The notes below the pieces were generated by a model that searched no databases, was not told the DNA's origin, and saw nothing but the letters and a program-made list of their open reading frames with translations. Source: Callorhinus ursinus (taxonomy: Eukaryota; Chordata; Mammalia; Carnivora; Otariidae). Taken from it: DNA of 64,000 bases. The stretch lies in contig NW_020312867.1 of the NCBI RefSeq assembly GCF_003265705.1, forward strand, positions 4,057,307 to 4,121,306. Direction: 5' to 3'. Each line of letters begins with the position of its first letter. Positions within the stretch are counted from its first letter, which is position 1. Positions 1 through 12,039 of this stretch are shown in pieces. The translations under genes and the position numbers were made by a program.

Positions 1-403
1 ATCAAAGAGTTTGGATAGCTGAGGTCATAATCTAGGATGATGATGTGAGTAACAGGAACAAGACATGACCTCAACACTCATAGGAGGTCCAAGTCCCATC
101 CTGGAGGTTGTATATGCAGATGGACAGTGACAAACAGGAGTGTGACTAAGGGAGAGTGGCTTGGAGAATGAAGGAACCACTCATATGAGCCACGTCCTAG
201 GAGGGAAGAATGAGGGATGTGTAGGCTGGAGAAGGGGGAGCTGCAGGGGACATGCCAGTCTTCATAAAGCCAACTGAATATGGGTGCAGGCGATTTATTC
301 TGGTTGACCCAGAGGGCAAACCTAAGACCAGCACAGATTATAGGACATAGATCTTGACTCATGATAGGAAACAACTTTGAAACAGAGGTGTTCTAATTAT
401 AGC
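1..403. other. Unassigned non-coding stretch
   Basis: No coding exon, RNA gene or repeat family recognised. The short open frames lack composition or homology that I can support. By synteny this would be deep in MMP24 intron 1. Confidence 0.4.
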
Positions 404-592
404 AGCAATAATGGCTACTGTATTAGAATGCCAGCTGTATACCTGGCATTGCGCTAGGCACTCTAGGATGCAATGACCCCACAGGTAGGAATCCCCTCTG
501 ATTTACAGATGAGGAAACAGGTTCAGAGAAGTAAGCATCCAGAGTCACAAAGCTAATAAGCGGCAGGATTCAAACCCAGATATGTTTGAAAC
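404..592 (-). repeat. MIR SINE, antisense
   Basis: Antisense MIR core is recognisable: a degraded GCCAGGCACT-like block, then GATTTACAGATGAGGAAACAGG, then a block ending in a form of GGATTCAAACCCA. Strongly diverged, as expected of an ancient mammalian element. Confidence 0.75.
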
Positions 593-1240
593 CAGGCATT
601 CCATATTGTCAGATGACTTGGACAGGCATCTCTTTCCCCTCCCAGGACATCTTACACCTCACACTCCTAAAGAGCAATGTCTTTATCTCATGTCATAGCG
701 AGCTCCATACCCTTCTGCCATGACCCTGGTGCCAGGCACCACCACCACATACCCAGTTATCCAACCAGAAGCCTCATGACCCATGACTCTAAGCTCTCCT
801 TCACAGCCCACATCCATTTTTACCAAAGAACTATTGGTTCTACTTCCTAAACATCAGATGTGCTTCTGTCCATTCATTCATTTACTCATTCATTCATTCG
901 TTCATTCAGTATTCAAGGACCTACTACTATGTACCAGGCACTGTGTGCTAGGCTCTGGGATAGAACAGCAAACAGAAACATTCTTGTTAATTTCCAGTTA
1001 CAGGCTAGTGGGAGAACCATGGGGCAATAGGTGCTATGAAAAATAAAGCAGGTTGAGGAGCTAAGAGAGATGGGACCACCGTTTTATAAAGGATGGTCAG
1101 GGAAGGTGGCCCCGTGGAAGTGACATCTGAGCAAGAGACCTGAAGAGGGAATGGAAAGTGCCATTATCCCCGAGGCTTCAAGGGCTATCCATCAGGAGCT
1201 TTCCAGGGAGAGGGAACCAAAGGTATTTAGTCAAAGGTAC
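593..1240. other. Unassigned stretch with short TTCA run
   Basis: No gene recognised. An imperfect TTCA/ATTC tetranucleotide run occupies about 870-908. It is followed by text resembling an L2 or MIR 3' end (a degenerate TACCAGGCACTGTG block near 932), too diverged to classify. Confidence 0.4.
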
Positions 1241-1244
1241 AATG

Positions 1245-1525
1245 TCTCACAAGATTAGTAAGTTCTAGAGATCTACTCTACAGCAGAGTGCCTAGAGTTA
1301 ACAATACTGCGCTATATGCTTAAAAAATTTGCTAAGAGGACTGATCTTAAGTGTTCATAGCACAAAATCACAATGATAAATAATGAGGGCAGGAGGAAAC
1401 CTCTGGAGGGGATGGATTTGTTCATGGCATAGACTATGGTGATGGTTTCACAGGTGTTCATTAAGCTGCCTGCATTAAATATGTAAAGCATTTTGGATGT
1501 CAATTATACCTCAGTAAGGTCATTT
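1245..1525 (+). mobile_element. L1M 3' end, sense
   Basis: Matches the familiar L1M 3' UTR pattern: GTTAACAATACTG, then AAATTTGCTAAGAGG and TCTTAAGTGTTC, ending in GTCAATTATACCTCAGTAA. Only the terminal about 280 bp remain, a typical 5'-truncated copy. Confidence 0.75.
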
Positions 1526-1539
1526 CAAAAAACAAAGAG

Positions 1540-1870
1540 CCTTTGTGACTTGACCCCTGACTACCTCTGCAGCCTCTTCTACCATTCCCCACCTAGCACT
1601 CTGTGTTCTGGTGTGTTCCAAGTCTTCCAGACCCTTCCACACATTGTTCCTTCTATCTAGATCACGCTCCTGTCTCTGGGGAGGCCTTCCGTGACCCCTT
1701 ATCTTATCACAATTCTTATCACGCAATGTTGTCATCACATGCTGTTAACTGGTCCCCTCTTGTTGACTGCGCAGTGTCTGAGGGCAGGGGCTGTAGTCTG
1801 TGTTCTCCACAGCAGTACCCCGACACCTAGCACAAGGCCTGGCTTGGATACTTATTTATTGAATGAAAAT
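1540..1870 (+). mobile_element. L2 LINE 3' end, sense
   Basis: Characteristic L2 3'-end order: a degraded GAGGCCTTCCGTGACC block, then GTGTCTGAGGGCAGGGGCTG, then CACCTAGCACAAGGCCTGGC, and finally a TTATTTATTGAATGAA tail. Ancient relic with no coding capacity. Confidence 0.75.
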
Positions 1871-1921
1871 GAGTGGAAGCGTGCGGGGAGAGGGAGAGTC
1901 ATCTCATCAGAACTTGCCGTA

Positions 1922-2153
1922 GAACAGACCCTCTCAAACTCAGCACTACCGACAGTCTGGGCCAGATCATTCTTCGTTGTAGGGGGGGGGCGTCCTGTGC
2001 TCTGTAGGACGTTCAGCAGAATCCCTGGTTTCTTCAACTAGAATACCAGTAGTCCCACCCCCTCGGCTGTGACAAGCAAAAAAATGTCTCTAGACATTGC
2101 CGACAGTCTCCCTGGGGGTGGGCAAATTTGCCCTGGATTGAGAACCACTGCTG
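1922..2153 (-). mobile_element. MER5A hAT-Charlie DNA transposon relic
   Basis: Almost full-length MER5A in reverse orientation. It starts with a diverged CTCTCAAACTCAGCACTA end, passes AGGACGTTCAGCAGAATCCCTGG and the AAAAATGTCTCTAGACATTGCC block, and finishes with TTGAGAACCACTGCT, the mirror of the family terminus. Non-autonomous; no transposase. Confidence 0.85.
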
Positions 2154-2354
2154 TAAGAGGATTCCCACCTACAGCTGCTTTGGTCCCCCTTCAAGGGTCC
2201 GTTCAACCCTATATTTTGTTTTAGGGAAAGCATGAGGCATCAGTCAGTAGCCTCCTGGTCGAGGCTCAGAGTGAGAACTGGTTTCCTCATCCGGGCAGGT
2301 GGACAGGAGTGGCCTTGATATGGGGTCTCCTGAGCAGTGAAGAGTAAGGCGCTA

Positions 2355-2590
2355 TAGGGTCCTGGTTAAGAATGTACGCTCTGGAGACAAATCGTGCTCG
2401 CTTCAAATCCTAATTCTTCCATTTACTTGTTGCACGACCTTAGGCACGTTATTCAACCTCCCTTACACTCACTTCCTCCATCTGCATCGCGTCATTAGCA
2501 GTGTGCCTCGTGGAGTGGTTGTGGGGATGAAATAACATAACATGTGGTATTAAGTCCTCGGTGAAAGACAGCAATAATAATTACTATTCT
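2355..2590 (+). repeat. MIR SINE, sense
   Basis: Sense MIR order is visible: CCTGGTTAAGAATG head, CTCTGGAGACAAAT, CGACCTTAGGCACGTTATTC core, TCCTCCATCTGCAT, then a GGGGATGAAATAACA block. Diverged. Confidence 0.75.
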
Positions 2591-2639
2591 TTTCCTGAGA
2601 GGTGACAGGCAAACTCTAAACACCTCGCTGTATGACAGC

Positions 2640-2875
2640 CCCATCACCAAGGCTGTGTCCCTCAGTGTACCGTCCTCAGTCCTCGTGTGTTCTGGGCTGT
2701 CAGCATCGCAGGGTTCAGGAGCATGTTAAAAGTGCATATTCCCAACTTTGAACCTAGACCCCACTCAGCTGGACTCTGTGAGGCTGGAAACTGGGAATCT
2801 GCATTTTTAAACCATGAGCACCTCAGGGGATTCAGTGGCCTGCTAAAGCGTAGAACCACGGCAGTAAGGACCCAT
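2640..2875. repeat. Probable MER-type DNA transposon relic
   Basis: The block GGGAATCTGCATTTTTAA and the closing CGTAGAACCAC resemble non-autonomous hAT-Charlie elements of the MER58/MER20 kind. The match is partial and the family is not certain. Confidence 0.4.
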
Positions 2876-3394
2876 GACTGTCGGGAGCGACGACCTTGTG
2901 CAATGAAGGAATGGGCATGCTGTGTGCACTCTCACCTCTAATGTACTAAGGTGGGAAGTATGTCACCCACTTAAAAAAGCCTTCTATTAAAATCAGCTCA
3001 ATAACCAGCCCTGCTCTCTGTGCCTTGGCGCTGCCTTCATCTCTGGGTCTTTCACCTCCCATCTCCTGGGCTAATCCTAACTTCAGGGTTCAGCAGCACC
3101 CCATCATCGAGATTCTATTGTGTTATTGTATATTGGCATCAATAGTGATCTAACATCACCCTTCCCCATCCATTGCTATGTTAGCTCAGTTCTCACCTCT
3201 GGGTTTTTGCCTCGGTTTCCCTGTCTGGCACTTAGGTCCCAAACTGAGATTGCTATGACCCTAATCTGTTTCTCAAGGTCTCAGATTCCCTACCTGGTTC
3301 CCGGTCTTCTCCAGAGAGTGAGACCCTAGTCCCTGTACACCTGGGAGCTGGGTAGGGTCCTATCTGAAAAGACAGGTCACTTGGGACTAAGATA

Positions 3395-3545
3395 TCACTA
3401 CATGCCAAATATTACCTAACTTTGCTCTTTCCAGCTGAGTGTCCTTGGGCAAATGACCTCACTTCTTTAAGGTTCATTTTCTTCATTTGTTAAACAGAGG
3501 ATGATAAAAGAAGGCTTGTGAGGAGGGTCCAGTGAGATGATGCAA
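3395..3545 (+). repeat. MIR SINE fragment, sense
   Basis: Recognised by GAGTGTCCTTGGGCAAATGACC, CTTCATTTGTTAAACAGAGG and the following AGTGAGATGATG block. It abuts the MLT1D LTR downstream. Confidence 0.65.
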
Positions 3546-3546
3546 T

Positions 3547-4012
3547 GTGGTAGGTGAAATAATGGCCCTCCAAAGATGACCACATCCTAATCCCTGGCCC
3601 CCTTGACTATGTGAACTCACGTGGCAAAGGAGCCTTTATAGAGGTGAAGAAGGTAAGGATCTTCAGGTGGGGAGATTATCCTAGATCATCCAAGTGGACT
3701 CAATGTAATCACAGGTTCCTTGTGAGAGGGAGGCAAAGAGGGTCGGGGTCAGAGAAAGAGGGGTGACGACAGAAGCAAGCGTCAGAGTAACGCCATGCTA
3801 GAAGGGGCCGCACACCAAGGAACGTGGGTGGCCTCTAGAAGCTGGAAAAGGCCAGGTACGAGCCTCCAGAAGGAAGCCAGCCCTACAGAGACCTTGCTTT
3901 TAGTCCTGGTAAGTCTTGTTTCAGACTTCTGACCTCCAGAAGATGAGAAATCTGTGTTAGAAGGCACTAAGTTTGTGGTCATCTGTTTCAGCCGCAATAG
4001 GAAACTAACACA
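3547..4012 (+). mobile_element. MLT1D-type MaLR LTR (ERVL)
   Basis: Solo LTR of the ancient mammalian MaLR group. Landmarks: GAAATAATGGCCCTCCAAAG start, CACATCCTAATCCCTGGCCC, GGGGAGATTATCC, GGCCTCTAGAAGCTGG, TTTCAGACTTCTGACCTCCA, and the terminus AATAGGAAACTAACACA. A second copy of the same family sits at 58615-59066. No internal viral genes accompany it. Confidence 0.8.
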
Positions 4013-5105
4013 TGCATTCGAGCAGTTAGCAGATTCTGACAGAAAGTAAGCATCCTCACGGTGTTGTTGTCTGTGTTCTTGCTCCCACGCTCTCTGGCAA
4101 GAGAGGGACCACCATCTTTGGTGGCCCAAATCACGATGTGGTGATGCCTCAGAGATCAGCCCTACCATTGTGTCAGTCCCCCAGCTCCTGTCTCACCAGA
4201 GCCCTGCCGTCTTCTCCACCCATGTCACTGAGGTCCCAGCCTTGCCCCTGAGCCCACCTCCATTATAACTGATTTTTTAAAAATTTCACACCTGAAGCCT
4301 TAACTGTTCAGGTATCTAGAAAATGCACTGGTCAACATACCTTGAAACCATCTGCTTTAATACACTTGTCTTGCAGAAGAGCAAGATAAAACATGAAGGG
4401 AGAAATGACTTATCCAAAATCACAGGAGCAAGTTGAGAGAGGAAATGGAGCTAGCGTCCCTGCCTCCTGGGGAGGGTTCTCTCTGTCACGCTGGCTCTGG
4501 TTTGCCTCCAAGCACTGTCTTTTTTTTTTCTTTTTTCTTTTTCACTTACTGCTAGTCTAAAAAGGGCCCTCAAGATCGCCCACAATGCCCAGCTTAGCTT
4601 CTTGACAAACACCTTAATGGCGCAGCGTTGCCTCTTGGCTGCCACCAGCTCTTGAGTGGGTGGTAAGTGCACTAGCGGGAACTCCCTGGCGCTCTGCTCC
4701 ATGTCCTTGGCCCATTCCCAGGAGGCCACCACAAGCCAGACAATCACCGTCCCCGAGGAGATGGCACATTTGGGGTTTTCTGTCAGCACTGGGATGTCCA
4801 AGTTTTCCAGTTCTGGGGAGGCTTCCTCCCAAGGCCAGGAGAGGGGCCTTGCTCTTATTCACTATCTGAGGAGGGAGGAGGCTTCATCTTCCTCACCCTT
4901 TCCAGGGCCTTCCTGCCTATCTGCCACAGTTTTCTGTCCCCTGGGGTTTGACGTACTGATAAGTTAAGAAAAGGGAAGAAAGAAGGCAAGACCATGGTCA
5001 GGCCTCAGTTTTTCAACTATAACAGGCAGATGGCTGTTAACCCCTAAGTAATTATAGAAAATATAAAATATATAATAATTGTAGCTTGATTGGGTTGAGT
5101 GTGGA
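4013..5105. other. Unassigned stretch, no supported gene
   Basis: About 1.1 kb with overlapping open frames on both strands, none resembling a protein I know. A T-rich run at 4520-4543 could be the reversed A-tail of a retrocopy. I found neither a polyadenylation signal before it nor a flanking duplication, so I do not call one. Confidence 0.4.
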
Positions 5106-5109
5106 GCCC

Positions 5110-5440
5110 GTCTTCTGGTTCCTCGCTGCCAGTTTTAAATCCAGGCTCCTTAGCCTGGCACTCAACAAGCTTCAGAGTCTGACCCAATGCACCTTTCTAG
5201 CCTTATTTTCTGTCATGCACGCCCTACCCTTTTACTGCCCACCCCCAGGACGCCTCCTGGAGCTACTGACTACCTCCTTGTGTTGACTGCACACACCCCA
5301 CAGTTTCCTTCCTCTGTGCCTCTTTCCTTCCCTCTCCGTAGAATGCCTTTCCCACATGGCCTCTCCAAGATGAACTATTAAATATCCTTCCCAATGCAAC
5401 CTGAATGCCACTTCATCTGGGAGGGCTATCCAGGGGTGAG
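5110..5440 (+). mobile_element. L2-like LINE fragment, sense
   Basis: Resembles the upstream part of the L2 3' region: degraded AAGCTTCAGAGTCTGACCC, pyrimidine-rich coding-like text, and a GCCTTTCCCACATGGCCTC block. Diverged, so classification is moderate. Confidence 0.5.
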
Positions 5441-6955
5441 TGGACTTCCTCTGGGCTCCCAACGGCATTCTACGCCCCCCTTACTCACAGCGCCTTTCAC
5501 ATTACATTATACATAGTGTTTCACATGCTTGTGACCCCACTGAATGCTGCAGCTTACAGCCTGGTGAGGGGGACAGACACAGAAAGACTCAATGTTTCAT
5601 TGAGTGGGATGAAGGAGAAGGTGATGTAAATGTGTTTGACGGGAGATCCAGGCTGTGATGTCAGGGATGGCCTCCCTGAGGATGCGGCACCTCAGTGGAG
5701 ACGTGTGTTTGGGCAGACGAGGAGCAGCTGAAGGTGGAAGAATGAGCAGCCCAGGAGAAAGCATATCTTACTGAATTCCTGAGATGGGAAGGAGCCTGCA
5801 CATTAGAAAAAGAGAAAGAAGGCCAGGCTGGCCAGACCTGAGTAAGAAGGTGGTTTATGTAGACAGAAGCTGGGAAGCACTCAGTCACGCACACCCTCGG
5901 AGGCCTTATGGGGCAGCCTGGTGAGTGCCGGATATAAGGGGGTTCGTAATACTGTGAACTTTCATGTGTGTTTGAGATTTTCCATAGTAAGAATCAAAAG
6001 GAAAAAGTGGTAGTAGAGTAGTAATAGTAGTTAGTCTTTATCCTCAAAGCCACTTTAGGCAAGGTGAGTGTGGGAGTAGCATGATCAGATTTTTAAAAAA
6101 TTTTTTTTATTATTAAATATTTCCAGCACTCAGAGAGGCATAAAAATAATAAAACAAACCTTGGATAAGCGCCGACCAGCTTTGTTAAATCTTAGCTCTG
6201 GCCATATTTGCTTCAGCTCTAACTGACCCCTGTGTGGATTTATTTTTTAAAAGATCACTCTGGCTGCCATTTGGGGAAGGATTAGAAGCAGGCAAGAGAG
6301 GCTGAGCAGGTGGGAAATTTCTGAATCCAGATGAGATAGAATAGAAGTTCAGACTACGAGGGAGGTAGTGGAGGCAGAGAGAAGTAGATGCACGGAAGGA
6401 CTAGTCAGGAGGAAGAATGGCTGGGGCTTGATCGTCGATTGCAGTTGAGGTGAGGAAGACGTGGTGGATGACCCCCGTCTCTCTGGCCCAGAGCTTTTGG
6501 GGCACAGAGAAAAGTGTGTCCATGAAGGTATGTGTGGTATAGAATTGAAATTTAAAATTATTATGGCCGACAAAAGTTGTTAATAACAATGCCCGTTTTT
6601 CTCTACCTACTTTGTAATAACAGCCCATATGATCTTTGAGAAAATGTTGCCTTTTATATATATGGCTTTGCCGTTCTCCTATATGTCATTAAAGCCTAGT
6701 TCAAAGTTGCCTTTTTTAAAACAAATGCATGGAATAATGATGAAGGAAAACGAGTGAAGGACGTGAATGGAATCAATTGTGAGGTCTAGAGAAACCAAAA
6801 GCTTTGTTCCAAAATCTCTTAGCTGGGGAGGGCTGGAGCTGGGATTCACAACTTCTATCCACAGACTATTCCCTAAAACAGGTACCCAGATCTAAGTTAT
6901 GCTAGGATAAAGCTCAAGGCATCTGGGCAGGACCCAGCACCCAGCTGGCTCAGGA
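5441..6955. other. Unassigned stretch, ancient dispersed-repeat text
   Basis: No gene. Parts (5640-5900, 6250-6440), with phrases such as AAAAGATCACTCTGGCTGCC, belong to a diverged dispersed repeat that recurs in this window at 17.3-18.2 kb and 63.1-63.5 kb. The rest is not recognised. Confidence 0.35.
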
Positions 6956-6959
6956 ACAG

Positions 6960-7425
6960 GTCCCAGTCCCTCCACCTCTCAACCTGGCTCGGAGCAGGTC
7001 ACTTCTCTGCTCAGAAACCTTTAATGACTTCCCTCAGCCTTTGGACAAGAGCCAGTTTCACAATCTGCTCTCAGCCTCCCTGTCCAGCCTCTTCTCATAC
7101 ACTCTTACTGGAAATAGCCAGTTAACGTGATGCCTTAGGCATACCAGGTTATCTGCTGTTTCCTAACATGCCATGCACTTTTGTGGAGCCCTGGTTCCTG
7201 GCTTTCCTTCTGTCTGGACTGTCCCCTCACTGTTGTCTGTCCCTCTCTTCCCTCAATGGTTCACCTTTAATACCAACCTTCTCCCTGAAACATTCTCTGA
7301 GAGCCTCATCTCCCCACCCCGCTGGCCCATGCTGTGTTCTCCAGCCCTCATTTATACCTCTAGCATGCATTCATCTGTTCTTCAAAAAAAGGACTGACTT
7401 TTGTGTACGAAGCATGATCGAGAGA
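6960..7425 (+). mobile_element. L2-like LINE fragment, sense
   Basis: L2 3'-region text. CTTCTCTGCTCAGAAACCTT, GTCCAGCCTCTTCTCATACA and a poorly kept CAGCCCTCATTTATACCTC block occur in the family's order. Confidence 0.55.
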
Positions 7426-7734
7426 AGCTGGTGGGGGCGCAGAAAATAAAATCAGTTTAAAAATATTTAGAATGTGCCAAGCACTGTTCTAGATACTGAG
7501 GAGACATTGGCTGCCGTCTGTTAAGAATGGGTTCCTCTCATTTTGAGTTCAAACTATACCATATGATAAGGCTAGGCATGTCCCAAGATCAGTCTCTTTA
7601 GTACAATTATAATTTACTTTTCCTTGCTCTGAAACTACCTCTTTCAAAGACTGGAGTGGGACAACTCTGAAGGTGGAAAAGATTGGCTAAAAGGCTATTG
7701 CAGTAATCTAGAACAAGCACGCAGACCAAGGACA

Positions 7735-7965
7735 GAAAATCCAGCTTCTAGTCCTAGCCTTACTGTTTATTAGCTACATGTGGGTCCCTGGACAAGATGT
7801 GGACAGGTCACATCCTTTCTCGGAGTCTCTGTTTGCTCAACTATAAAATGGGGACAATATTTTCCCTATCTCACTCATGCTGTTGTTGTTGCCAGGATCA
7901 AGTGGGGCCACACACATGACAGCATCTGGAAAGTGCAAAGCACCTTTCAGATATGAGGCTATTAA
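7735..7965 (+). repeat. MIR SINE, sense
   Basis: Landmarks TCCAGCTTCTAGTCCTAGCC, CTATAAAATGGGGACAATAT and AAAGTGCAAAGCACC are in MIR order. It lies immediately before a CAN-SINE insertion. Confidence 0.7.
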
Positions 7966-8002
7966 AGTCATAGGAAAAAACACAGTAATAATAAGAGAAA
8001 TG

Positions 8003-8160
8003 GGGTGCCTGGGTGGCTCAGTCGGTTGGGCGTCTGCCTTTGGCTTGGGTCGTGATCCCGGAGTTCTGGGATCAAGTCCCACATTGGGCTCTCTGCTCAG
8101 CGGGGAGTCTGCTTCTCCCTCTCCCTCTCTCTCAAATAAATAAATAAAATCTTTTAAAAA
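8003..8160 (+). repeat. CAN-SINE, sense, with 13-bp TSD
   Basis: Complete tRNA-derived carnivore SINE: head GGTGCCTGGGTGGCTCAGTC, CT-rich body, AATAAATAAATAAAATC tail. The target-site duplication AATAAGAGAAATG is perfect at 7990-8002 and 8161-8173. Confidence 0.95.
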
Positions 8161-8174
8161 AATAAGAGAAATGA

Positions 8175-11100
8175 ATTAAAATGCAGCAGACTAGATTCAG
8201 ATTAGGTAAAAGGGAGAACTTCCTAACAGTGAGAACTTTTTTTTTTTTCCCAGACAAGAATGAAGCTATACTGGGAGGCCATGATCATATTGAAAGAAAT
8301 TTTTAGTTTGGGAATTTGTTTGTGCTTCTTAATAAGTGCCCCACTGCTAGACTCATCAGGGCTCTAACTTTTCTTAACTATAGGTGCAAACCAAAGAATG
8401 CTCTCCATCCACCCAGAGCAGATCCCTCAAAACTGGTCTAGAGGGCAGGAGTTCATTATGCCTTCTATCCGTCCAGGTGTCACACTCCCTTACTTGTGTC
8501 ACCCATGCTGATCAGCTTGTCTCTTTCTGTCTGTACTGACCTTCCTCAGAATCAAACTGGAAAGCAGCAGGGCCAAAACACTATTTGTGGGACATTCTAC
8601 TCAGCTAATAATAAGAGAAAGGGATGCTTTAAATAAACCAAACACAGGAAGCCGATTAGGGAATCGGTGGGACCCCCTGATGTGCAAAATACAAAAGAAA
8701 GACTCAAGAATGCAAAGGAGAAAACAGACTGAATGAGGTGGGTTGTGGGGTTTTTGTTTTGTTTTGTTTTTTCATTTTGCTTTTGGTAATGATAAATCAG
8801 AGATATAAAATCAAAAGCCAAAGATAGTGAAAATGCTTTCAACTAAGAAGTCAGGAGACGAGGGAAAAGTTTCGAGTTCTGAATCACCTACTATCAGATT
8901 TAGAGTCCTTGGGCAACTCACTTCAATTCAAGAAATGTCTATTAAGTACTACTATATGCTTATTTGGTGATCTCTAAGATCATGGCCACCTCTCGGTGCC
9001 TCTGTATTGTATGTCACTACCACCAGATGACAACCTACTGAGCAGGTTTTTAAGGGTGAGATTGTGGGACCACTGCCAAAAAGAATAACCTCTATTTCCA
9101 ATGAAGGAAGGACAGGTGGGCAATGAGTCCTATCCCTAAGAAGCATTTTAGAAGGGACCTTAAGACCCACCTGTTCATAAGCATCTATTTCAGATCCAGG
9201 TAACTTTTTGGCACAAGGGACAAAGAGAAGAATCACCGAATGCTTACTGAGTAACTAACAATGAGCATTGGGGATTGTGTTAGATCTAAAAACAGAAGAA
9301 ATTTTTAGGCCCTGCCTAAGAACTGCCCAAATGATGTTTACGTATTTAAAAAAAAAAAAAAAAAGGCAAACGGGCTGGGGCTGCTTCAAAGTGTTGCCCT
9401 GAAAAGAGAGGAATAAATAACTAGAGAAGTCAGGGAGTTTCTTGAAGAAGTGAGGCTTGGGCTGAAACTAAGGAAAGGTCACAGATGGATGAGTGGAGGT
9501 AGAGATGCAAACGGCATGTGATGTGCAGAGAAACGCGGGTAGTTTGTTTTAGGATAAAGGAGACACAAGCTTGTCTGGAGTGAGAATGTGTACTGATGAG
9601 CAGTGGGAAAGTCAGCCTTCTAGAGAGGAGGTAGTGTGGATTCAAACTCCAGAGGACTTTAAAAACAGAAAGAGGAGTAAGTCATTATCTGCTAGCTGAA
9701 AAGCAATCATATTTCTGTAAGGTTTCCATCATGTGAGCTGTTAGTGTTCAATGAAGGGATAATTAGGTGCAAATTGTTGAGAGAAGCAGTGGATATAATT
9801 CTGCTATCTTTTAGGAACTTTTGAACAATATAAAAATGGAGTCATCATGGAATTAAGGGTGGTGTTTTTTTATCAGGTCACTTGGAGATAGGAAACAATA
9901 GAAATAAAGGTTCACTTCTCGGAATGAAAGGAAATTAAGAGTTCAGGGGGCCCCAGGAGACCATGCTGGGACTTGTCTGATTTAAATTTTTTATAAGTGA
10001 TCCAGAAGTAGAGCAAAGTGAAAATTTCAAGAACTGCAGATCATCTTAAACCTTTTTGGGTAGGGAAATGCTCTGCCAAAGGAGACAGAGCTGAAGGAAG
10101 GTACTGAGTGGGATGTAAAATGGCAGATAAACGTCAATGTGAGGAAACGTAAGGTAATGCACTCTGATAAAAATAATCCACGTAGAGGGTGTTGGGGTCC
10201 AGACTATCAGTTTTGACACAGGAAAGGGATCGGACAACTACTGCAGATTGTTTCCTAAAGGCAGTGTCCTAATGTGTGGGTCAGGAAGGCTGACAAAGGG
10301 ATGGGCAGGAGCGGGAATGGAGCTGAAAACCAAAGAAGGAATCATCCTTCCTTTGTGCCAGACTACAGAGTCCCACATCTGGGACAGTGGTCAGGTTTAC
10401 ATCTATTGAAAACTAGGGCCCAAGGATATCTAAAAAAAGGCAACTACAATGACCCAGAGGATGAATGTGGCTGTTCTATGGGTGGCTGGTCATAAGGGGG
10501 AAGCTCAAGCATGAAAAGACAAAAGCTAAGAGAGATGGAATAATCAAAGCCTATGAAGGTGGTGAGGGTAAGGTGTGGGTACGCGTAACCTTTCCTCTAC
10601 ATCCTGACATATTTAAGCAAATATCCTCCTCTTAATGCTTGAAATATCACAGGAATAAAAGGGTTTCAGAGTTGAGATCATCTAGTTCTATCCCTTTATA
10701 TTAGAGATGGTAGAATTCAAGCTTAGAGAGGGCAAGGAAATGGTCCAAGGTCAAGAAGCCACCAGATCCCACACCTGGGTCTTCCTACCTCACCCTTTGC
10801 ACTCAGGAAGACTAAGGGACTCCAACTTTTTATAGGGTGTAAACTTATGAAATGCATTACTTTGAGATGTAATAAAGCTGAAAACACAAACAGGCAAGGG
10901 AAAGTTTCCACTAAAAGTCAACCAGCAATGATAAGATCTTTGAAAGACAACTACCAACTGGGGCAAAAGAGATTTTTTACACACCCTAATTTTTTGGGAT
11001 CGTGTACCCCTTTGACAGTCTGAAGAAATCTAGGGATTCTCTCCTAGAAAAATACATTTGCATGCACAAACACAATCTTGCACAAAATTTCAGGCCCCCT

Positions 11101-11250
11101 GAGTCCCATGCCCAATTAAGAATCCCTGTTCCGGCACATTTTTCTGAACAGACTGCCTGCTTCAACAAATGCATTCAATCTCACAGGATAACTGAGGCAA
11201 TCACTCTAATTTTCCTCTGCAAAGAACTAATGTCCTAACTTATTACTTAT
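8175..11250. other. Unassigned intronic-type stretch
   Basis: About 3 kb with no supported gene. It holds an A17-18 run near 9347-9364. Around 10640-10790 and 11255-11335 are ancient-repeat phrases (for example GGTTGGAAGAGACCAG) of a widespread mammalian relic I cannot name with certainty. The small open frames have no recognisable features. Confidence 0.4.
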
Positions 11251-11339
11251 CACGTATTAGAATTGCAGACCTCTAGGTTGGAAGAGACCAGAAAAATTAC
11301 CTAGTCCAACTGCCCCCCACAATCCCTCCTCTGTGATAT

Positions 11340-11607
11340 AGAATAGTGTCATGGTTAAATAAATACATGGTGACTAGAGTCAGCCTGCCTAGGCTAGAAT
11401 TCCAACCCCATCACTCCACAGCTGTGTGACCTTGGGCAAGTTACTGAAGCTCTCTGAGTTTGTATCCTCATCTGTAAAGGGGGATAATAATGACAACTAT
11501 CTCAGAGTAGTCATGAGGATGAAATGAGATTATTAATATAAATCATGGCACCAGGCCTGGCTCATAGTGAGTGCTCAGTAAATGCTAGTTGGCATTATTG
11601 TTATTAT
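11340..11607 (+). repeat. MIR SINE, nearly full length, sense
   Basis: One of the best MIR copies here: AGCTGTGTGACCTTGGGCAA, CCTCATCTGTAAAGGGGGAT, GGATGAAATGAGATTATT, and AGTGAGTGCTCAGTAAATGC at the 3' end. Confidence 0.85.
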
Positions 11608-12039
11608 TATGCATGCATCCATGCAGGTATTATGCATGTATCCATGCAAGCCTTCCCCCCACCCAGAGCTTTTGCTTGCACATGTCAGTGATGAGCAGCT
11701 CACCGCTTCCTAAGCTGGTTGAGCAGCTCTGATTGTTACAAACTTCTTCTAATATTGAGCTGAAATTTGTCTCCTTGCAACCCCTACCCCCACCTCTGTT
11801 GACCCTAATTCTGCCCTGTGGGGCCACTCAGAGCAAGTCTATCCTTCCTCCACGTGACAGCCCTTCAGATACGAAGACAGTGATCGAGTCCTTCCCCCGC
11901 CCTCCCGTCCCCCACCCCCCATCCTCTCTTCTCCAGCTTGAACATCCTTGGTTTCTTCTCCCAGCCCACAACATACTGGCTGCGCTTACTATTTACTCCG
12001 AGGCGTTGTACGGTTTCCCTCACACATAGTCATGCAGGC

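Noticed and set aside
3547..4012. A complete endogenous retrovirus around the MLT1D and MER34-like LTRs
   Set aside because: Only solo LTRs are present; no gag, pol or env text lies between or beside them.
4451..4862. Minus-strand frames ending at a reversed A-run, as a possible processed pseudogene
   Set aside because: No known protein recognised, no AATAAA before the A-run, and no target-site duplication found. Open frames also exist on the other strand.
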